This document shows, piece after piece, positions 34,482-46,775 of a DNA stretch of 64,000 nucleotides. A program made the translations under genes and the position numbers. Numbering within the stretch: position 1 is the first letter of the stretch; each line of letters opens with the position of its first letter. Under the pieces are notes generated by a model. It did not search any database and had not been told where the DNA came from. It saw nothing but the letters and a program-made list of their open reading frames with translations. The stretch comes from Tenebrio molitor (Eukaryota; Arthropoda; Insecta; Coleoptera; Tenebrionidae): assembly GCF_963966145.1 (NCBI RefSeq), contig NC_091049.1:10044001-10108000 (forward strand), given 5' to 3'.

Positions 34482-34981
34482 GTTTTATTAGTTGTGTATT
34501 ACGAGCAAAAATGAAAATGTGCTGAGGCCGGTAGTTTCGGTGCCGTACGAAGTGAATATTTTTGGTCCTCATTTGCAAATAAGACTGGTAAGACGGGGCG
34601 ACACTACCTGCTCCTTTGGTCTCCTTAGGCTAAATACAACTAGACAAACAAATAATGCATATCTGGTCGGAGGGCCTGGGCTTTTCTTTATCGGTCGAGT
34701 GTACTAGAACTGAATCTGGAGTGTGGAATTCCAAAAGAAAGCTGTTTATGTCCAAAGGAATTGACCGAGACATGAGTGTAATTTTCATTTTAACAGCAAG
34801 ACTAGCCTGTTTCGTGTGTTATTTGTTAATTAATTAATGTAATTGTTAAAACTAGATGTTAATGTATTATTTTAAAGATACTTTTTTGATTGTAGTAAAA
34901 TTTTTATCATAAAAGAGCAACTTATTTATGTGATGCGATAATTTTGCCAGTCAGTGTTATAATTTTTTTTTCACTACTAGT

Positions 34982-35225
34982 CTTAAAGTGCCTCTATCGA
35001 TATTTTAAAATGACCTTTTGCTTTCTTCAGTGGTTTATTGCCCGCTAACAAAGATTGTCGTAAAAGTGGTGAGTAACCGATCCTCAATAATCCGCAGGTA
35101 CCATCGAGAGTTTTTGTTATAGGGTAGGTAAATAATCCCTTAGTAATGAGACCACCATAAACGACCCAAAATGTTAACTAGTGTTTAAAAAGTCGTTTCA
35201 AAATATCCATAGAGGCACTTTAGAA
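34982..35225. mobile_element. 244-bp MITE
   Basis: TTAAAGTGCCTCTAT ... ATAGAGGCACTTTA arms extend ~33 bp with few mismatches. No coding. Confidence 0.8.
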
Positions 35226-35560
35226 GGCGTTGTTATGTCCTACCTGGACTTTGCGCCTCAGGGCTGATCCTCCCCCACCCTGTTATGTACAAACCGACCA
35301 ATAGTTTTAGTTTAAGACATTTTTTCAATTCATTCCCTTTTTGTACTTGTTCAGAGACACATTCATTCATTCATCGTTTTTTCATCAATTTGTACATAGT
35401 TAGTTGTTGTCATATTTAATTAAATTGTTACACCAAGTTGTGCTTTTTATTGAGTATACAATGGTTTTGGCGATTTACCCAAAACCCTGTGTTATGTTTG
35501 GACATCGACAACAAACACCATGGTATAGTACCGAAAAGTTTCGATAATGATTACCGTCTC
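35226..35560. other. Possible LTR-like stretch
   Basis: TGTTATGT (35280) to TATACA (35456-35461) would give a TG...CA unit, but no second copy, target duplication or primer-binding site can be confirmed. Otherwise unassigned. Confidence 0.2.
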
Positions 35561-35700
35561 CGAAGCGACCATTGTATCATCATCCTCGATCGGAGGTATC
35601 GTCAGGTCGCCCCTTTTACCGTTACCCGGTACCGTCTCCGAAAGGGAATACCGTATCGTCATCCTCGATCGGACGTTATCGTCAGGTCGCCCCTTTCAAG
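35560..35700. repeat. 80-bp direct repeat, two units
   Basis: CATCCTCGATCGGA followed by TATCGTCAGGTCGCCCCTTT occurs at about 35580 and again at about 35660, together with a shared GTCTCCGAA start. Confidence 0.75.
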
Positions 35701-35784
35701 CAGAGAGGTAATTATCGAATCGTTCTCATTTTCGTTACTAACGCCGTTCGTTAGGGGTCTTTCGTCTCCCCAGTCTTTTTTTGA

Positions 35785-36045
35785 GTTACCGAAGTTGTTC
35801 GAGCTACCGAAGTTTTTTGAAGTTTCCGAAGCTTTTCGAATTTTCCGAGGCTGCTGAAGATTTTCGAAGTTGTCGAAGTTTTCGGATTTGCCGAGTTGCC
35901 GGAGTTTTCGAAGTTTTTCGGATTTGCCGAGTTGCCGAAGTTTTCGAAGATTTCCGAGGCTGGCGAAGTTTTTCAAAGTTGTCCAAGTTTTCGAAGTTTC
36001 TCGGAGTTGTCAAAGTTTTTTTTGGATTTGCCAAGTTGTCAACTC
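35785..36045. repeat. Degenerate short-unit minisatellite
   Basis: Dozens of variants of a 9-12-bp unit (for example GAAGTTTTCGAA, GCCGAGTTGCCG) in a row. Open frames cross it on both strands, giving low-complexity translations rich in Phe/Arg/Ser (plus) or Asn/Lys (minus). I take it as non-coding. Confidence 0.75.
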
Positions 36046-36723
36046 GCCAAGAGTCCATAACCAAAAGGCGAAAGATAAATGAAAATCTTTATCGCCTGGC
36101 GCAGTAACGTCGCGAGGAACCCGCTAAGGTTCTGTTTTCTCAGAATTATGAAATTTTCAATTCTCAAAATTATTAAATACCATCAGTTCACGACGCAATT
36201 TCCATGTTCAATATCGTCGAGTGTTTCTCAAGCTTACTGATCAAGTGATCACTCAAGAAATTATAATAGTAAATTTTAGTTATTGCCCGTCTTGGGACGG
36301 TAAAAGAAAAGCTTTTCTTATAATTTTCACATAATTTTCTTAAAATTTCCTAACAATTTTCCTATAATTTTCTCATGAACTTTTGGTAAATATTATTATT
36401 AGTTTACAATACTCTCTACACAAAATTTATTTGAAGAATTATACTTGATTTCCAACTTTCCTCATTAAAGAGTGCGATATTAATTTCCATTCAAATCTGT
36501 TTTTTTTTTAAATTGTGTCGAGAACTGGAAGCCCTTGTTCCGGCAACTGAGCAAGGCCACCAGTGACTCCACCATTTCGTTGCCAGACGCCCATTTTGAA
36601 CCCACCCCACGAGCCCCAAACAAAAAAACTGAGCCCGGACATGTGACTGGCCCATTGAGGGTCACAATTGTTTATTTTTTGTAAGGATTGATAGGAACGG
36701 TCATTTCATAAATGTTTTATAAA

Positions 36724-36903
36724 TACAGGTGGTCCACGAGTGATAATGAGCCCGACGGAATTAAAAATGCAACCCACAATACATCTTCGAAAATAGCTGG
36801 ATATTTCAATTGCAGTACCTAGCCAGGTTTTTTCGGAAATGCAGTGTGGGTTGCATTTTCAATTTCGTCGGGCTTTTGTTAGGTACCCGTGGACCAGATT
36901 GTA
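36724..36903. mobile_element. Palindromic MITE, copy 1
   Basis: TACAGGTGGTCCACGAGT and the inverse ending at 36903, with GCCCGACGGAATTAAAAATG paired to CATTTTCAATTTCGTCGGGC. A relative is at 52097-52253. Confidence 0.85.
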
Positions 36904-37194
36904 TAAGAAAAAATGTACCCCCTCCCCTAACCTTCAACTGCCGTTAAATATCCCGGTTTGAAAATTTTAAATTCTGGTCACCCTAGGGAAGGGGATAAAC
37001 TAATTCGTGGCTTTGCCGAAATAAAATCTAGAAAAAAAGAAAGACAATCCAAACGTGGTTTTTTAGTATTATTTTCAAAAATTTGTAATATATCTTATGA
37101 TTACCTATAGGCGAACGAAATGTTCTAAAGTGACCTCTGTGAAGTATACCTCGTGGTTGTTACATGTCTGTTTACTATTTACTAAAGTTAATTC

Positions 37195-37345
37195 AAGTTG
37201 CAAAAAACCACTTTGCCTTTGCAACAGCACTTTTATGGCATTAGTCATTTGAAATTACTTTAAAACTGTACTTATATGGAAAATATTCAATCCAAACTAT
37301 GATTTTCTGGTCCCTTTGTGCCTTTATTTGGTTCAAAATAGTTAT
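37195..37345. repeat. Partial MITE, relative of 55723-55926
   Basis: Inverted match to the 204-bp MITE at 55.7 kb (GGTCCCTTTGTGCCTTTATT, AACTGTACTTATATGGAAAA), with an additional ~12-bp insertion and lost ends. Confidence 0.7.
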
Positions 37346-38656
37346 TTATTCTTATCTGACCCAAAACACATTTGCCCGCAAAAACTTATTGAAATAAAAC
37401 TATAAGTACTGGGTGTTTACCTTTCTTTGTCACGTAGTATATGACAGGACCTGACTGCAATCTAACAAAAAAATATCTTGGCCTGCTGCGTATTTAAAAC
37501 AATCGTCAACGGCTAATAACTAACAAGTAAATCTATAACCTCAAAAGTTCATTCAATATGAATGTTTAATCTTCCGTAGTTTTTCATTAAATTGGTACCT
37601 ACATTTTAACAGATTTGGATTAAAAGAAAAAGTTGATAGACATAAAGCATGGATGCTTAAGTTTTCAGGCACAGAGCAAATAAAACCACTCTGGTGACAC
37701 TTTTTAAGACTCTCGGCCCTTTCCCAACACAATGAGATGAGGATACTGCCTCCAAATAAGAAAAAACATCCTCAAAACTAAGGTACACCATCGTACACAA
37801 TAACAAAAACAGAAACGAAATAACGTAATGTACTTCTTACGACGGCCATATTTGTCACGATTGCAGCGCCACCATCGGTCATTTGTTTCGCCTATTAGTT
37901 CATAAATAGTTATGAAAAGAACTGTTTTTTTGAAAAACAAAATGAAAACGGATTTCCTCTACCGAACCCTCGCCCACACACGAAGAGGAAATCCTCAAGG
38001 AAAGGGCTTTGGGGATTTTCTCCAGGTTTAACTCCAAGTTAACACCCTAGTTCAGTGTTCACTGGTGGTGGTTGTTGGTTATTCTTATGGTTTTACAAAT
38101 TGTTTTCATCATGGCATCAATGGATGATAATATTTTAGCGACTGTCGGTGTGATTGCGACGGACTGCTTTCGCAAGAGAGTCTAATTACTGAACTGGAGG
38201 TTTTCCTGAAAAATTTCCACAAATACTTGAGGATGGACCACGATACATATTTTCTTTCATTGGTCACCCCTTTTATCGCTAAAGAAGATAACACATCCAC
38301 GCACCAACAGACTGGGAAAATTCGGCCTCAAGGCGGAAAAATAATTGATTTTTGTGTCTCCTCTACCCACCTCGGCCTCAAGGACGTCGCCACCCCCGTT
38401 GTTCAGGCCGAACCTTGAGGAATCCCGCTCGTGTATGGCTACCTTAAGCGTTAACTAATCCGAAAATTTCAAATTTGTAACGTTAAAGATACTAGAATTA
38501 TTTTCGTCCGAATTTTTGCTGACACCAAGTGTTATCAATATTAATAATTATCTACTCTCTTTTTTTTATTATTAATCAGAAATGGATTTTTAATGTGCAG
38601 TGGCATGTGCACATCTAAAATCGAAAAAAAATCGTTGATAACTACCAAAGCAAGTA
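37346..38656. other. Interval without a recognisable gene
   Basis: Several 60-80-codon open frames, none with a motif I know. 37960-38420 is somewhat more GC-rich and might include a relic exon (for example around 38225-38410), but support is lacking. Confidence 0.3.
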
Positions 38657-39140
38657 TACAGGGTGTCCCAAAAATGGCGTACTAACTACTTACTACCGTA
38701 TCCAGGATGTTTAAATGTACACGAAAAAAATATGGAAAAAATTTTTGAGACAAAAAAATAAATTATTATTATTTTATAAAAATTAATGGTAATACAATGT
38801 AAACAAAGATGTACTCGTACATCATTACCTTGCAATGTTACCGTAGTGGATTTAAAATATTTTTTTCGATTTCCAAAGCTTCTAAATTCATTATTGTGCA
38901 GGATTAGATATTGGTAGTGAGTAATCTTGTACTTTGTGATAATATGTACGATTAGAGGTAGCTGTCATGACAATTTAATACATATATTTCAAAATAATTT
39001 TCCTGTTAAGTGCCACTTTCAAGGACCGCCAAATCAGCAATTAAGTCCAATAGAATTTTTTAAACATTTTTCTGACGTTTACGGTAGTCTCTTCTACACC
39101 GTAGTGCACCGTTAGTACGCCATTTTTGGGACACCCTGTA
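38657..39140. mobile_element. 484-bp MITE
   Basis: TACAGGGTGTCCCAAAAATG ends with a perfect ~30-bp inverse ending ACACCCTGTA. The interior is non-coding. Confidence 0.95.
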
Positions 39141-39683
39141 TATATTATTATCAACGAGTCTTGTTTATTTTACATTAAATACTGGTAAAAGTTATTTAGT
39201 TAACACTGTTAACAGTGCTCCTTGTTAAGTGAAGGTAAGAAAATAGTACATTACAAGTATTATTCACATGTAGTATTTTTTCAAATGTACCTAACATTTT
39301 CATTATTGGTGTAAATTGTTGCTTAAATAATGTGATTTTTGTTTTAAACAAACAAAAGTTAATGTGTTGAATTTGAATTTGAATTGTGAACATACAAAAT
39401 CGTTCACGTCGATATGGCCTAGTAGACAGAAAATGGTGATGGAAAAAGTTTCGAACAAAAAGCTTTTTTTCGTTTTTTTTTTTAAATCAAGGAGTAGGTA
39501 CAAATGAAGGTCGGTGATATTCCCATTCTGATGGACCCCCCCCCTGCGGGACTGGAAACGTCAAAAGAAGTATGTATGTTAATCAGACAACACTGATTTG
39601 TGTTCTTCCTACCTGAAAACGACCGCTCTTTGTAGACCGTTAAAATCTGAATATAATTATACAATTTCCTTGAGAGTAATAAC
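39141..39683. other. Non-coding interval
   Basis: Nothing recognised. Confidence 0.4.
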
Positions 39684-39865
39684 GGGTGTTTTTTAAAATT
39701 TGGCGTCAAAGTTGGCGTTGAAGAGTCGATTGTGAATGCACTAGACGGATAACGGATCACGCATCAGCTGTTTAAATCTTACGCTTTTACACGAGTGGTG
39801 TGTTCTCAAATTCTCAATCGACTCTCCAAGGCCAACTTCGACGCCAAAAAAAAAAAAAAACACTC
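39684..39865. mobile_element. 182-bp MITE
   Basis: GGTGTTTTTTAAAATTTGGC and AGTTGGCGTTGAAGAGTCGA pair with the right arm, which ends in a 15-bp A-run and CACTC. Confidence 0.85.
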
Positions 39866-40601
39866 TTTACGTTTCACATAGGTACGTGTTCTGCCGTGCT
39901 GTATGATACTCGAAGAATATCAATGTCGTAAAATTAAAGCTGTGTGTTGCGAAGTTGAGAGAAGATTGTCAATTTCTGATATATGGCTTTGCTTATGGAA
40001 TTAAATTGTTGATAAGTAATGTGGCGTTAATTAAATTATTTCAAATATTACGTAAGCTGTAGGCATATGCGACTGAGCAGGTTGTTGAGTAAACGCTCAG
40101 CAGATGCGGCAAACATTCAGAAATCAAACAGCGTCAATCATTTTAATTTATGTGCAACGATTTGGAAGATACGAATTTTCGAAGGGACCCCTGCAATTCG
40201 AAATTCTGGTAAAAAAAGCGCCACTGATCAAAAACGATGGCAGATAAGTAAAAACGACCTGTATAAATTTGCTTCATAATTTAGCATAAAATTCAAAAAT
40301 AAAATCAAACTGGGTAGGTTCCGTTTAAAAAAACATAACTTTAGTTTTTGTTCTTTTTCTTTATTCTAAAATTTTGAGTTGTAAAAACGGAAATTGAGAG
40401 TTAACCTAAGAAATACAATCTGACGCATTTTCACCAAACAGTGTTGCCGGTTGTATTTCCAACGTAGAATGCAGTGTTGGTGGAAATTTAGAATTGAGAC
40501 AGACTTGACCTACATTAGTTTAATTAAGACTATCAACTGATCTATTAATTTAATAGATGCAAACATTTTATTGTCAATAGGTAGAGATTATGGAAATTAT
40601 G
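39866..40601. other. Non-coding interval
   Basis: A 70-codon open frame at 40067-40279 (plus) is unrecognised. Otherwise empty. Confidence 0.35.
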
Positions 40602-40826
40602 TACGGTTGGCTTCAAAAAAAAACGGGAACTGTCAGAAAAAGTTCTGTTAGATTTTATTAAATTTTTATAGTTTGAAACGGCCTTTTAGAATTTAGGTTA
40701 AAAAACTGCACTTATGTGTCAGAAATACTACTGTCAAACAGACACAAATTGACATAAATTGACAAATTAAATTTCCAATTCACATTAGGTCAAATTTCAT
40801 TTCCCGTTTTTTTTAAGCCAACTGTA
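40602..40826. mobile_element. MITE family W, diverged copy
   Basis: Ends TACGGTTGGCTTC and AAGCCAACTGTA with AAAAACGGGAACTGTC / inverse. Shares the CCCGTTTTTTTT terminal block with 12238-12474. Confidence 0.8.
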
Positions 40827-41606
40827 TTAGTGGGTGACACCCGTATGAATGTCTGCTAGCGGACAAACTCTATTTAAATAAAAACAATTTTCATTTTCTA
40901 CTTATTTGTTGGCTAACATTTGCTATGGCATCTGGAGTACTGTTGGTCTCCCAGTCCCTTTCTTATGTTCTACACTTCTAGTTTCACGAAACGCTTATGG
41001 CCGTTTGAACCGACGTTCCTTATTTTTAAACCAAGCTTAAAACAATTGTCGCTACGATTTTAATAATTGTAACTAAGGTTTTATGCTCTTCTTAATTTTA
41101 AACTACGACGGTGCAAACGGCTATTAATGGCATGGAAAATTGAAAACACGCAACCCAGGCAGGGCAACAAGAAACACTATAACAGACTCCAGCTTATTTC
41201 ACTGGCCAATAGCTTCTAGTTTATTTTATCACAGATCATCATTTTATTTACATATTTGAAACGTGCGACAAAGTGATGTTTTACAAACATTACTGAATCG
41301 TATTTAAAATTATATTATCCACATGAATGATGAATGATGAATAGTGATTGATTGTCAATCGGTTGGCAGTCTATCATATAGGTTAGACCAAGGAGTATTA
41401 AGGCCAAGAATTAGACACGAATTTCAGTAAATTCGACAGATTATACATCAAATGCAAGTACCATTTGGCTATGTCTCAGGAAGTGGTGGAGTTTATTTTA
41501 AGCATTTAATTTAATGAAATATTTTTTATTTAAAATTTACTGTAATACGTTGATCGTACGAGAAAATTCATCAACACACCAATTTACATAGAAATAGAAA
41601 ATACAT
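40827..41606. other. Non-coding interval
   Basis: No gene or repeat pair recognised. Confidence 0.4.
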
Positions 41607-43910
41607 ATTATTATTATTATTATTATTAGATTGTGAGCTAACAGGCTGAAAGCCCAATTACAAGCCCCTATCAGTAGGCAGAGTTATATCTTCACAGCTA
41701 TAAATCACTGTGTTCTCATCTGAGAGGCCACTCTGTCAGACCCTGAAAAAGCTCTTAACTTGGTTCAACCTGCAAGCAAATATATCCACATTCATCTCTA
41801 CGACTTCGTGGCCACGCAACATTTGGGTAACAGGAGACCGAAGACCGGCGTCCGTACGATATGGTGTAATGAGGAATGTATTGGTTGATCGAGAACCCGA
41901 ACGAGGAAGCCTAAGATTGACTCTTGAGAGTAGAACAGGGCAATGTATAGATCCATGAAGCAGTATATATAAAAAAATGACAGAGTGCTCCAATCGTCGG
42001 TTTGACAGAGACTGCAGACCAAGCCTATCTAACAAAAATTCCTGAGGATAACCCCTGGGGGGATACAAACCGTCCGACATAAAAATTGCGCTCTTGAGAA
42101 ATCTACGTTGGACACGCTCTAATTGAGCAATATAGATATTGTGTATAGGCGACCATACCAAAGATGCATATTCGAGTTTCGACCTTACGTAAGTGATGTA
42201 CAGCAGTTTTCGGGTCACAACATCGCCAAATTCTTTGGCACTACGTAAAACAAAGCCCAGAGACTTAAAAGCTGCACTTGTGATGCATAGGATGTAATCA
42301 CAAAAAGAAAGTTTCGAGTCGAAGAGCACACCTAGATCCTGAACACTACTACGTTTTAATAAGATCTTATTGTTGAGTGTGTAGTCGAACAGCAAAGGTT
42401 TAACTTTTTTGGTAAAGGTGACAACGCTGCATTTGGGAAAATTAAGAATGAGACCACTTTTTCTGCATCTGTCAGCGATCTCATCGATACTCCTCTGAAG
42501 CCGAAGTGAGTCACTAACAGTGTTAATAATGGTGTAGATCTTTATATCGTCGGCATAAAGGAGGCAGGAGACGTCTAAAGAGGCCACTAGATCGTTGATA
42601 AAGATGTTAAAAAAGAGGGGTCCAAGGACTGATCCTTGTGGGACGCTCGTCTCCAGTTTAAAAGACCTCGATTCAAATCCCTTAAGCCTGACACACATTA
42701 AACGACTATCTAGATAAGATTTAACAAGCAACACAAAATCATCCGAAAACCCAAACTACTCAAGTTTATTCAAAAGCAGATTGTGATCAATCATGTCGAA
42801 AGCCTTCGAGAAATCCGTATAAACCACATCCACTTGTGAGTGATTATCTAATGCCTCATACAGAAACTGAGAGATAGTAACAAGATTTGTCTCAGTGGAC
42901 CGACCCCCCACAAAACCATGCTGGCAAGGAAATAGCACACTAGAAACGTGATTAATAGTGAGGTCATAGAAAAGGTACTCAAAGACTTTGGAAAAATTAT
43001 TTATTAAGGCGATTGGTCTATAGTTTGTAATTTCAGATGGAGAACCTTTCTTGAAAATCGGCCGTATTGTTGACAATTTCCATTTAGTCGGATAGCAGTT
43101 GTTCCTCAATATTAAATTAAATAGCATCTGCAACGGTTTGGCAAAGACAGAGGCACAGTCTCTAGTGACAAAGACTGGTATTTGATCCGGACCGCTAGTC
43201 ATAGTTACTCGGCTTTAGACGTTTGAGCGCCTTCAGTACATCGTCATAAGTAACAGAAGTTAAGTTGAAGACATTGTAAGAATATGGGGCAGATGGTATA
43301 TCAACAGATGGGTTCCTCCCGAAAGACTGAGAAAAGTAATCAGCAAAGCTCTCCACAATGGTCTGGGGATCCGTAATTGTCGTGTTATTGAAAACCATGG
43401 ACGCTGGGACAGAATTAAAATTCTTTATTGAATTGATGAACGACCAAATTTTTTTCGGATCTGTCTTTATAATATTGTTAATCTGTCGAAGATATTGCTT
43501 ATAGGTCCTATCAGCTGTAGATTTAAACATTACTCTTAAGGATTTGAATCTTTCATAGCTTTATGTTTCCTCCAAGTAGTATCCTTAGCCTTTAGCAGTG
43601 TAATTAATTCTTTGTTGAACCATTGCGGATAAGTTGCAGAACTAGATTTTTTAACTGATACATGACACCGAAATATATCATCTAAGGAAGAATAAAAATC
43701 AGAAACTGCGCCATCAACATCATCACACACAGAAAGAAATGTCCAATCAACTTCAAACAGTGCTTCATATAGTGCATTAAAATTGCATTTACGAAAATTG
43801 TATGAAACGATCTGTTTGGATGGGAATGTTTTGGAGCGATTTCTGATGCCTATCTCGACCTGAAGGGGCGTACCAGTACTTGCTTGGATGATGCTTACAA
43901 TGCGTGCTTT
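41607..43910 (-). pseudogene. Jockey/CR1-like LINE, 5'-truncated
   Basis: The minus strand ends in a (TAA)7 tail (41607-41629 on plus as ATT repeats). Upstream, 43202-41736 is one frame interrupted only by a TAG at 42757. It has NYRPIALINNFSKVFEY, the catalytic TDFSKAFDMIDHNLL, SVPQGSVLGPLFFNIFINDL and LLYADDIKIY, then thumb and C-terminal CX-like blocks (LERVQRRFLK, FSDRLGLQSLSNRR-like). The N-terminal linker continues at 43530-43195 and 43863-43536 in other phases (YPQWFNKELITLLKAKD). The endonuclease domain is missing. It is less decayed than the LINE at 6.3-8.4 kb and belongs to a different subfamily. Confidence 0.9.
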
Positions 43911-43967
43911 TTAATTGGGATTTTTTCCTAGACTGTGAAACAATTTTTTTATAATAATAATAATTTA

Positions 43968-45940
43968 TACCGCATTCACAGACTACAAAAAAGCCTATGA
44001 TTCAGTACCACATTCATGGTTAATTAAAATTCTTAAAATTTATAAAATTAATTTGGATTTGATTAACTGTTTATCCCATGTTATGACATTTTGGAGAACT
44101 ACTTTAAATTTATCAATAAACAATACTAAATTAAAATCCGAGCCTATTCAAATTAAACGGGGAATTTATCAAGGAGATTCTTTAAGTCCTTTATGGTTTT
44201 GTCTAGCCTTTAATCCTTTGACAAATCTATTAAATAGCACTGGATATGGTTTCAATATTAGACTTAATAATACCACACTATCCAAATTAAATCACCTTCT
44301 TTATATGGATGACATAAAACTTTATGCATCTAAAAAGAATCACATTTTATCTTTACTAACAATAACTGAAAATTTCTCAAATGATATTGGCATGAGTTTT
44401 GGTATTGATAAGTGTAAAACGCAATCAATATGTCGCGGTCATTACGAAAATTTAGAATATATAACTAAAGAAGGAGAAATCATTAAAAATTTAAATAAAG
44501 GAGAATTTTATAAATATTTAGGTATTAATCAATCAAATCATATTCAACATTCAATTATAAAAGAAAATTTAGAAAAACAATTTTATTTAAGAATTAAATC
44601 TATTTTAAAATCAAAATTAAACGGTAATAATTTAATTAAAGCAGTTAATACATATGCTGTTCCATTGTTGACCTATTCTTTTGGTGTTATAAAATGGTCC
44701 AAAACTAATTTACAGAATATAAATATTCAAACTAGAGTTCTCTTTACAAAATTTTGTAAACATCACCCCAAATCTGCTATTGAAAGATTTAATTTACCAC
44801 GCGAAAATGGTGGTAGGGGTTTCTCAAATCTAGAAATTCTACAACATAATCAAATTGCTTCACTAAAAAATTATTTTCTCAATAGAGCTCGTGATAACAC
44901 TTTTTTTAATGCTTTGGTTTCAGCGGATAAAGGTTACACACCTTTAAATTTAAGCGATAAAATAATTTCAGATATTGTTGAGCCAAATATACCTGACACT
45001 ATAGCAAATATAAAACAAAAGTCTTTACATGGGAGATATTTTAAAGAACTAGAACAACCAGAAATTAATATTCAAGCTTCTCATGCATGGCTTAAAAAAT
45101 CAAATATTCATCCTGAGACTGAGGGTTTTATATTTGCAATACAAGATCGTGTTATAAATACAAGAAATGATAAAAAACACATATGCGGATTACAATCGAT
45201 CATCGATAAATGTAGGATTTGCGGAACTGAAGGGGAAACCATTGAACACATCATTTCTTCTTGCACCGTTTTGGCTCAAAGCGAATATAAAAAACGTCAT
45301 GATATATTCGCAAAAATTATACACATGAATTTAGCAGTTAAATTCAACTTATTAAACGATACACAACCACATTATATTTATAAACCCGAAAGTTGTTTGG
45401 AAAATGACAATTACAAATTATATTTTGATCGTACAGTTTTAACCGACATTCATATTCAGCATAACAGACCAGACATTATTATTTTAAATAAACAACAAAA
45501 GCAAGCATATCTTTTAGATATAGCTGTTCCAAATTCACACAATATAACACAGACATATAATACAAAAATTAATAAATATTTAGAACTCTCCGTTGCTATG
45601 AGAAATCTTTGGTGTTTAGAAAAAATTTCGATTTTACCATTTATAATTTCAGCAACAGGAATAGTACCGCAATCTCTTTTTAAAAATTTAAAAATTTTGG
45701 ACTTAGACAACAAATTGGTGGTTGAAATTCAAAAAGGTATATTATTATACTCATGTCATATCGTGAGGAAATTCCTTAACATTGACACAGAACATAAAAC
45801 ACAAAAAAGTCAAAATGTGGAGGCGAGACGCCGGTAATTATGTTGATAAGCACTGCACTATTACTTGATAGTATTATCCGCAATAGTGTATGTACTCCGG
45901 CAAAATTGCCGTGCCGCCGGGTGGAGGTGGGATATGAAAT
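43968..45940 (+). pseudogene. R4/Dong-like LINE, long 5'-truncated copy
   Basis: Translation starts inside the reverse transcriptase palm (DYKKAYDSVPHSW at 43980) and stays open for 620 codons to 45837. It includes YQGDSLSPLWFCLAFNPL, LLYMDDIKLYA (catalytic YMDD-type box), the thumb, and a CX2CX7HX4C zinc knuckle CRICGTEGETIEHIISSC. A C-terminal restriction-like endonuclease follows (NRPDIIIL, LLDIAVP, KINKYLEL). The 3' untranslated region runs to 45940. Both sides are (ATA/TAA)n: 43953-43967 and 45939-45949, matching the TAA-repeat preference known for Dong-type elements. The 5' truncation removes the start and the fingers. No stops interrupt the remaining frame, so it is recent. Confidence 0.85.
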
Positions 45941-46035
45941 ATAATAATAACATAGTTGTGAGATGTCTAAGATCCACCAATTCCAGAAAGCGAACTCCAG
46001 GTGTGAACAGAATCGGTTGCTAAGCATATATTAAT

Positions 46036-46775
46036 TATCTTAAACCAATAGAAACTTGGAAGGAAGTGTTATCTAAGAGAGTACCAATATTAGTAGAAGG
46101 TATAGCATGTAACCAAGATCCTGATTCTCTGCATTTATAACGAACCAAGTCTCTAGGTGAATTAAAGATTGAGTCATTGGCAATTATTCGTTTGATATTG
46201 ATATTATCCCAATTTTTCTGAAAATGTGGAATTGTTGGTCTATCGTTCTCATTTTCTACATTTCACATTGCTGAAGCTTCATCATAATGGAAAATAATAA
46301 GCTCCTTTGAATTTAGTAATAGAGAAACAAGCTTTTTAATACCATGATTTGAAGATAGGAACGCAGGAAGGCAAATAGCGGAAATGCGGCGAATTCCCGA
46401 TCCAATCAAATCTAATCGTTAAAGTGGACTGACACCATTGTAAATGAGTTAAACGTAAATTAAGTATTCTTTCTAAAGAAGATTTTAAAGAAGAATCAAT
46501 TGAATTAACATAATTAGAAAATTTCTAAAATGGAGTTGTTCTTAATAAAAAATTTTAAAATGTAAAATAAATTTTACATTTAGTTTTTACGCCTACTTGG
46601 ACTACAACTACTTGGATTTATAATAACCCTGTATAAGCCACGTGTCTGCTAAGAACTACAGCTTTGTGTAAAAGATTTTCAACTGTAATGATAGTTTTTT
46701 CAATAGTGTTTTTGAAGCCTTGGTCAAAGATTGGAGAGCCTAAAAGAAATAAACTTCCCCGGTCACAAATTTTAA
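46036..46775 (-). pseudogene. Decayed copy of the 24.4-25.9 kb LINE
   Basis: Nucleotide-level match to 25060-25775 with stops, small deletions and a ~75-bp insertion (46557-46632) that ends ATAACCCTGTATAAGCC. It now lies in the upstream intron or promoter region of the UDP-glycosyltransferase gene. Confidence 0.9.

Larger units (their letters stand above)
30023..34957 (+). mobile_element. Tc1-like element swollen by nested insertions
   Basis: Ends ACACTGACCGGGAAAATTAT (30023) and the near-exact inverse (34930-34957, including GCGATAATTTTGCCAGTCAG) bracket a Tc1-type transposase at 31543-32510. The 4.9-kb length comes from at least five later insertions: 30271-30505, 30746-30970, 30971-31232, 33096-33515 and 34246-34481. 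Internal inverted pairs (30508-30543 with 31440-31475; 32505-32710 with 34495-34693) suggest that two copies in opposite orientation have been fused. Confidence 0.65.

Noticed and set aside
35659..36107. Overlapping open frames on both strands across 35.66-36.1 kb
   Set aside because: They cross a short-unit minisatellite and give low-complexity translations on every frame; no start, splicing or family supports coding.
41607..41629. (ATT)n run considered as a CRISPR-like or independent microsatellite
   Set aside because: It is the (TAA)n 3' tail of the minus-strand LINE that begins there.
41710..41958. Plus-strand frame at the LINE 3' end
   Set aside because: It is antisense to the LINE reverse transcriptase C-terminus.
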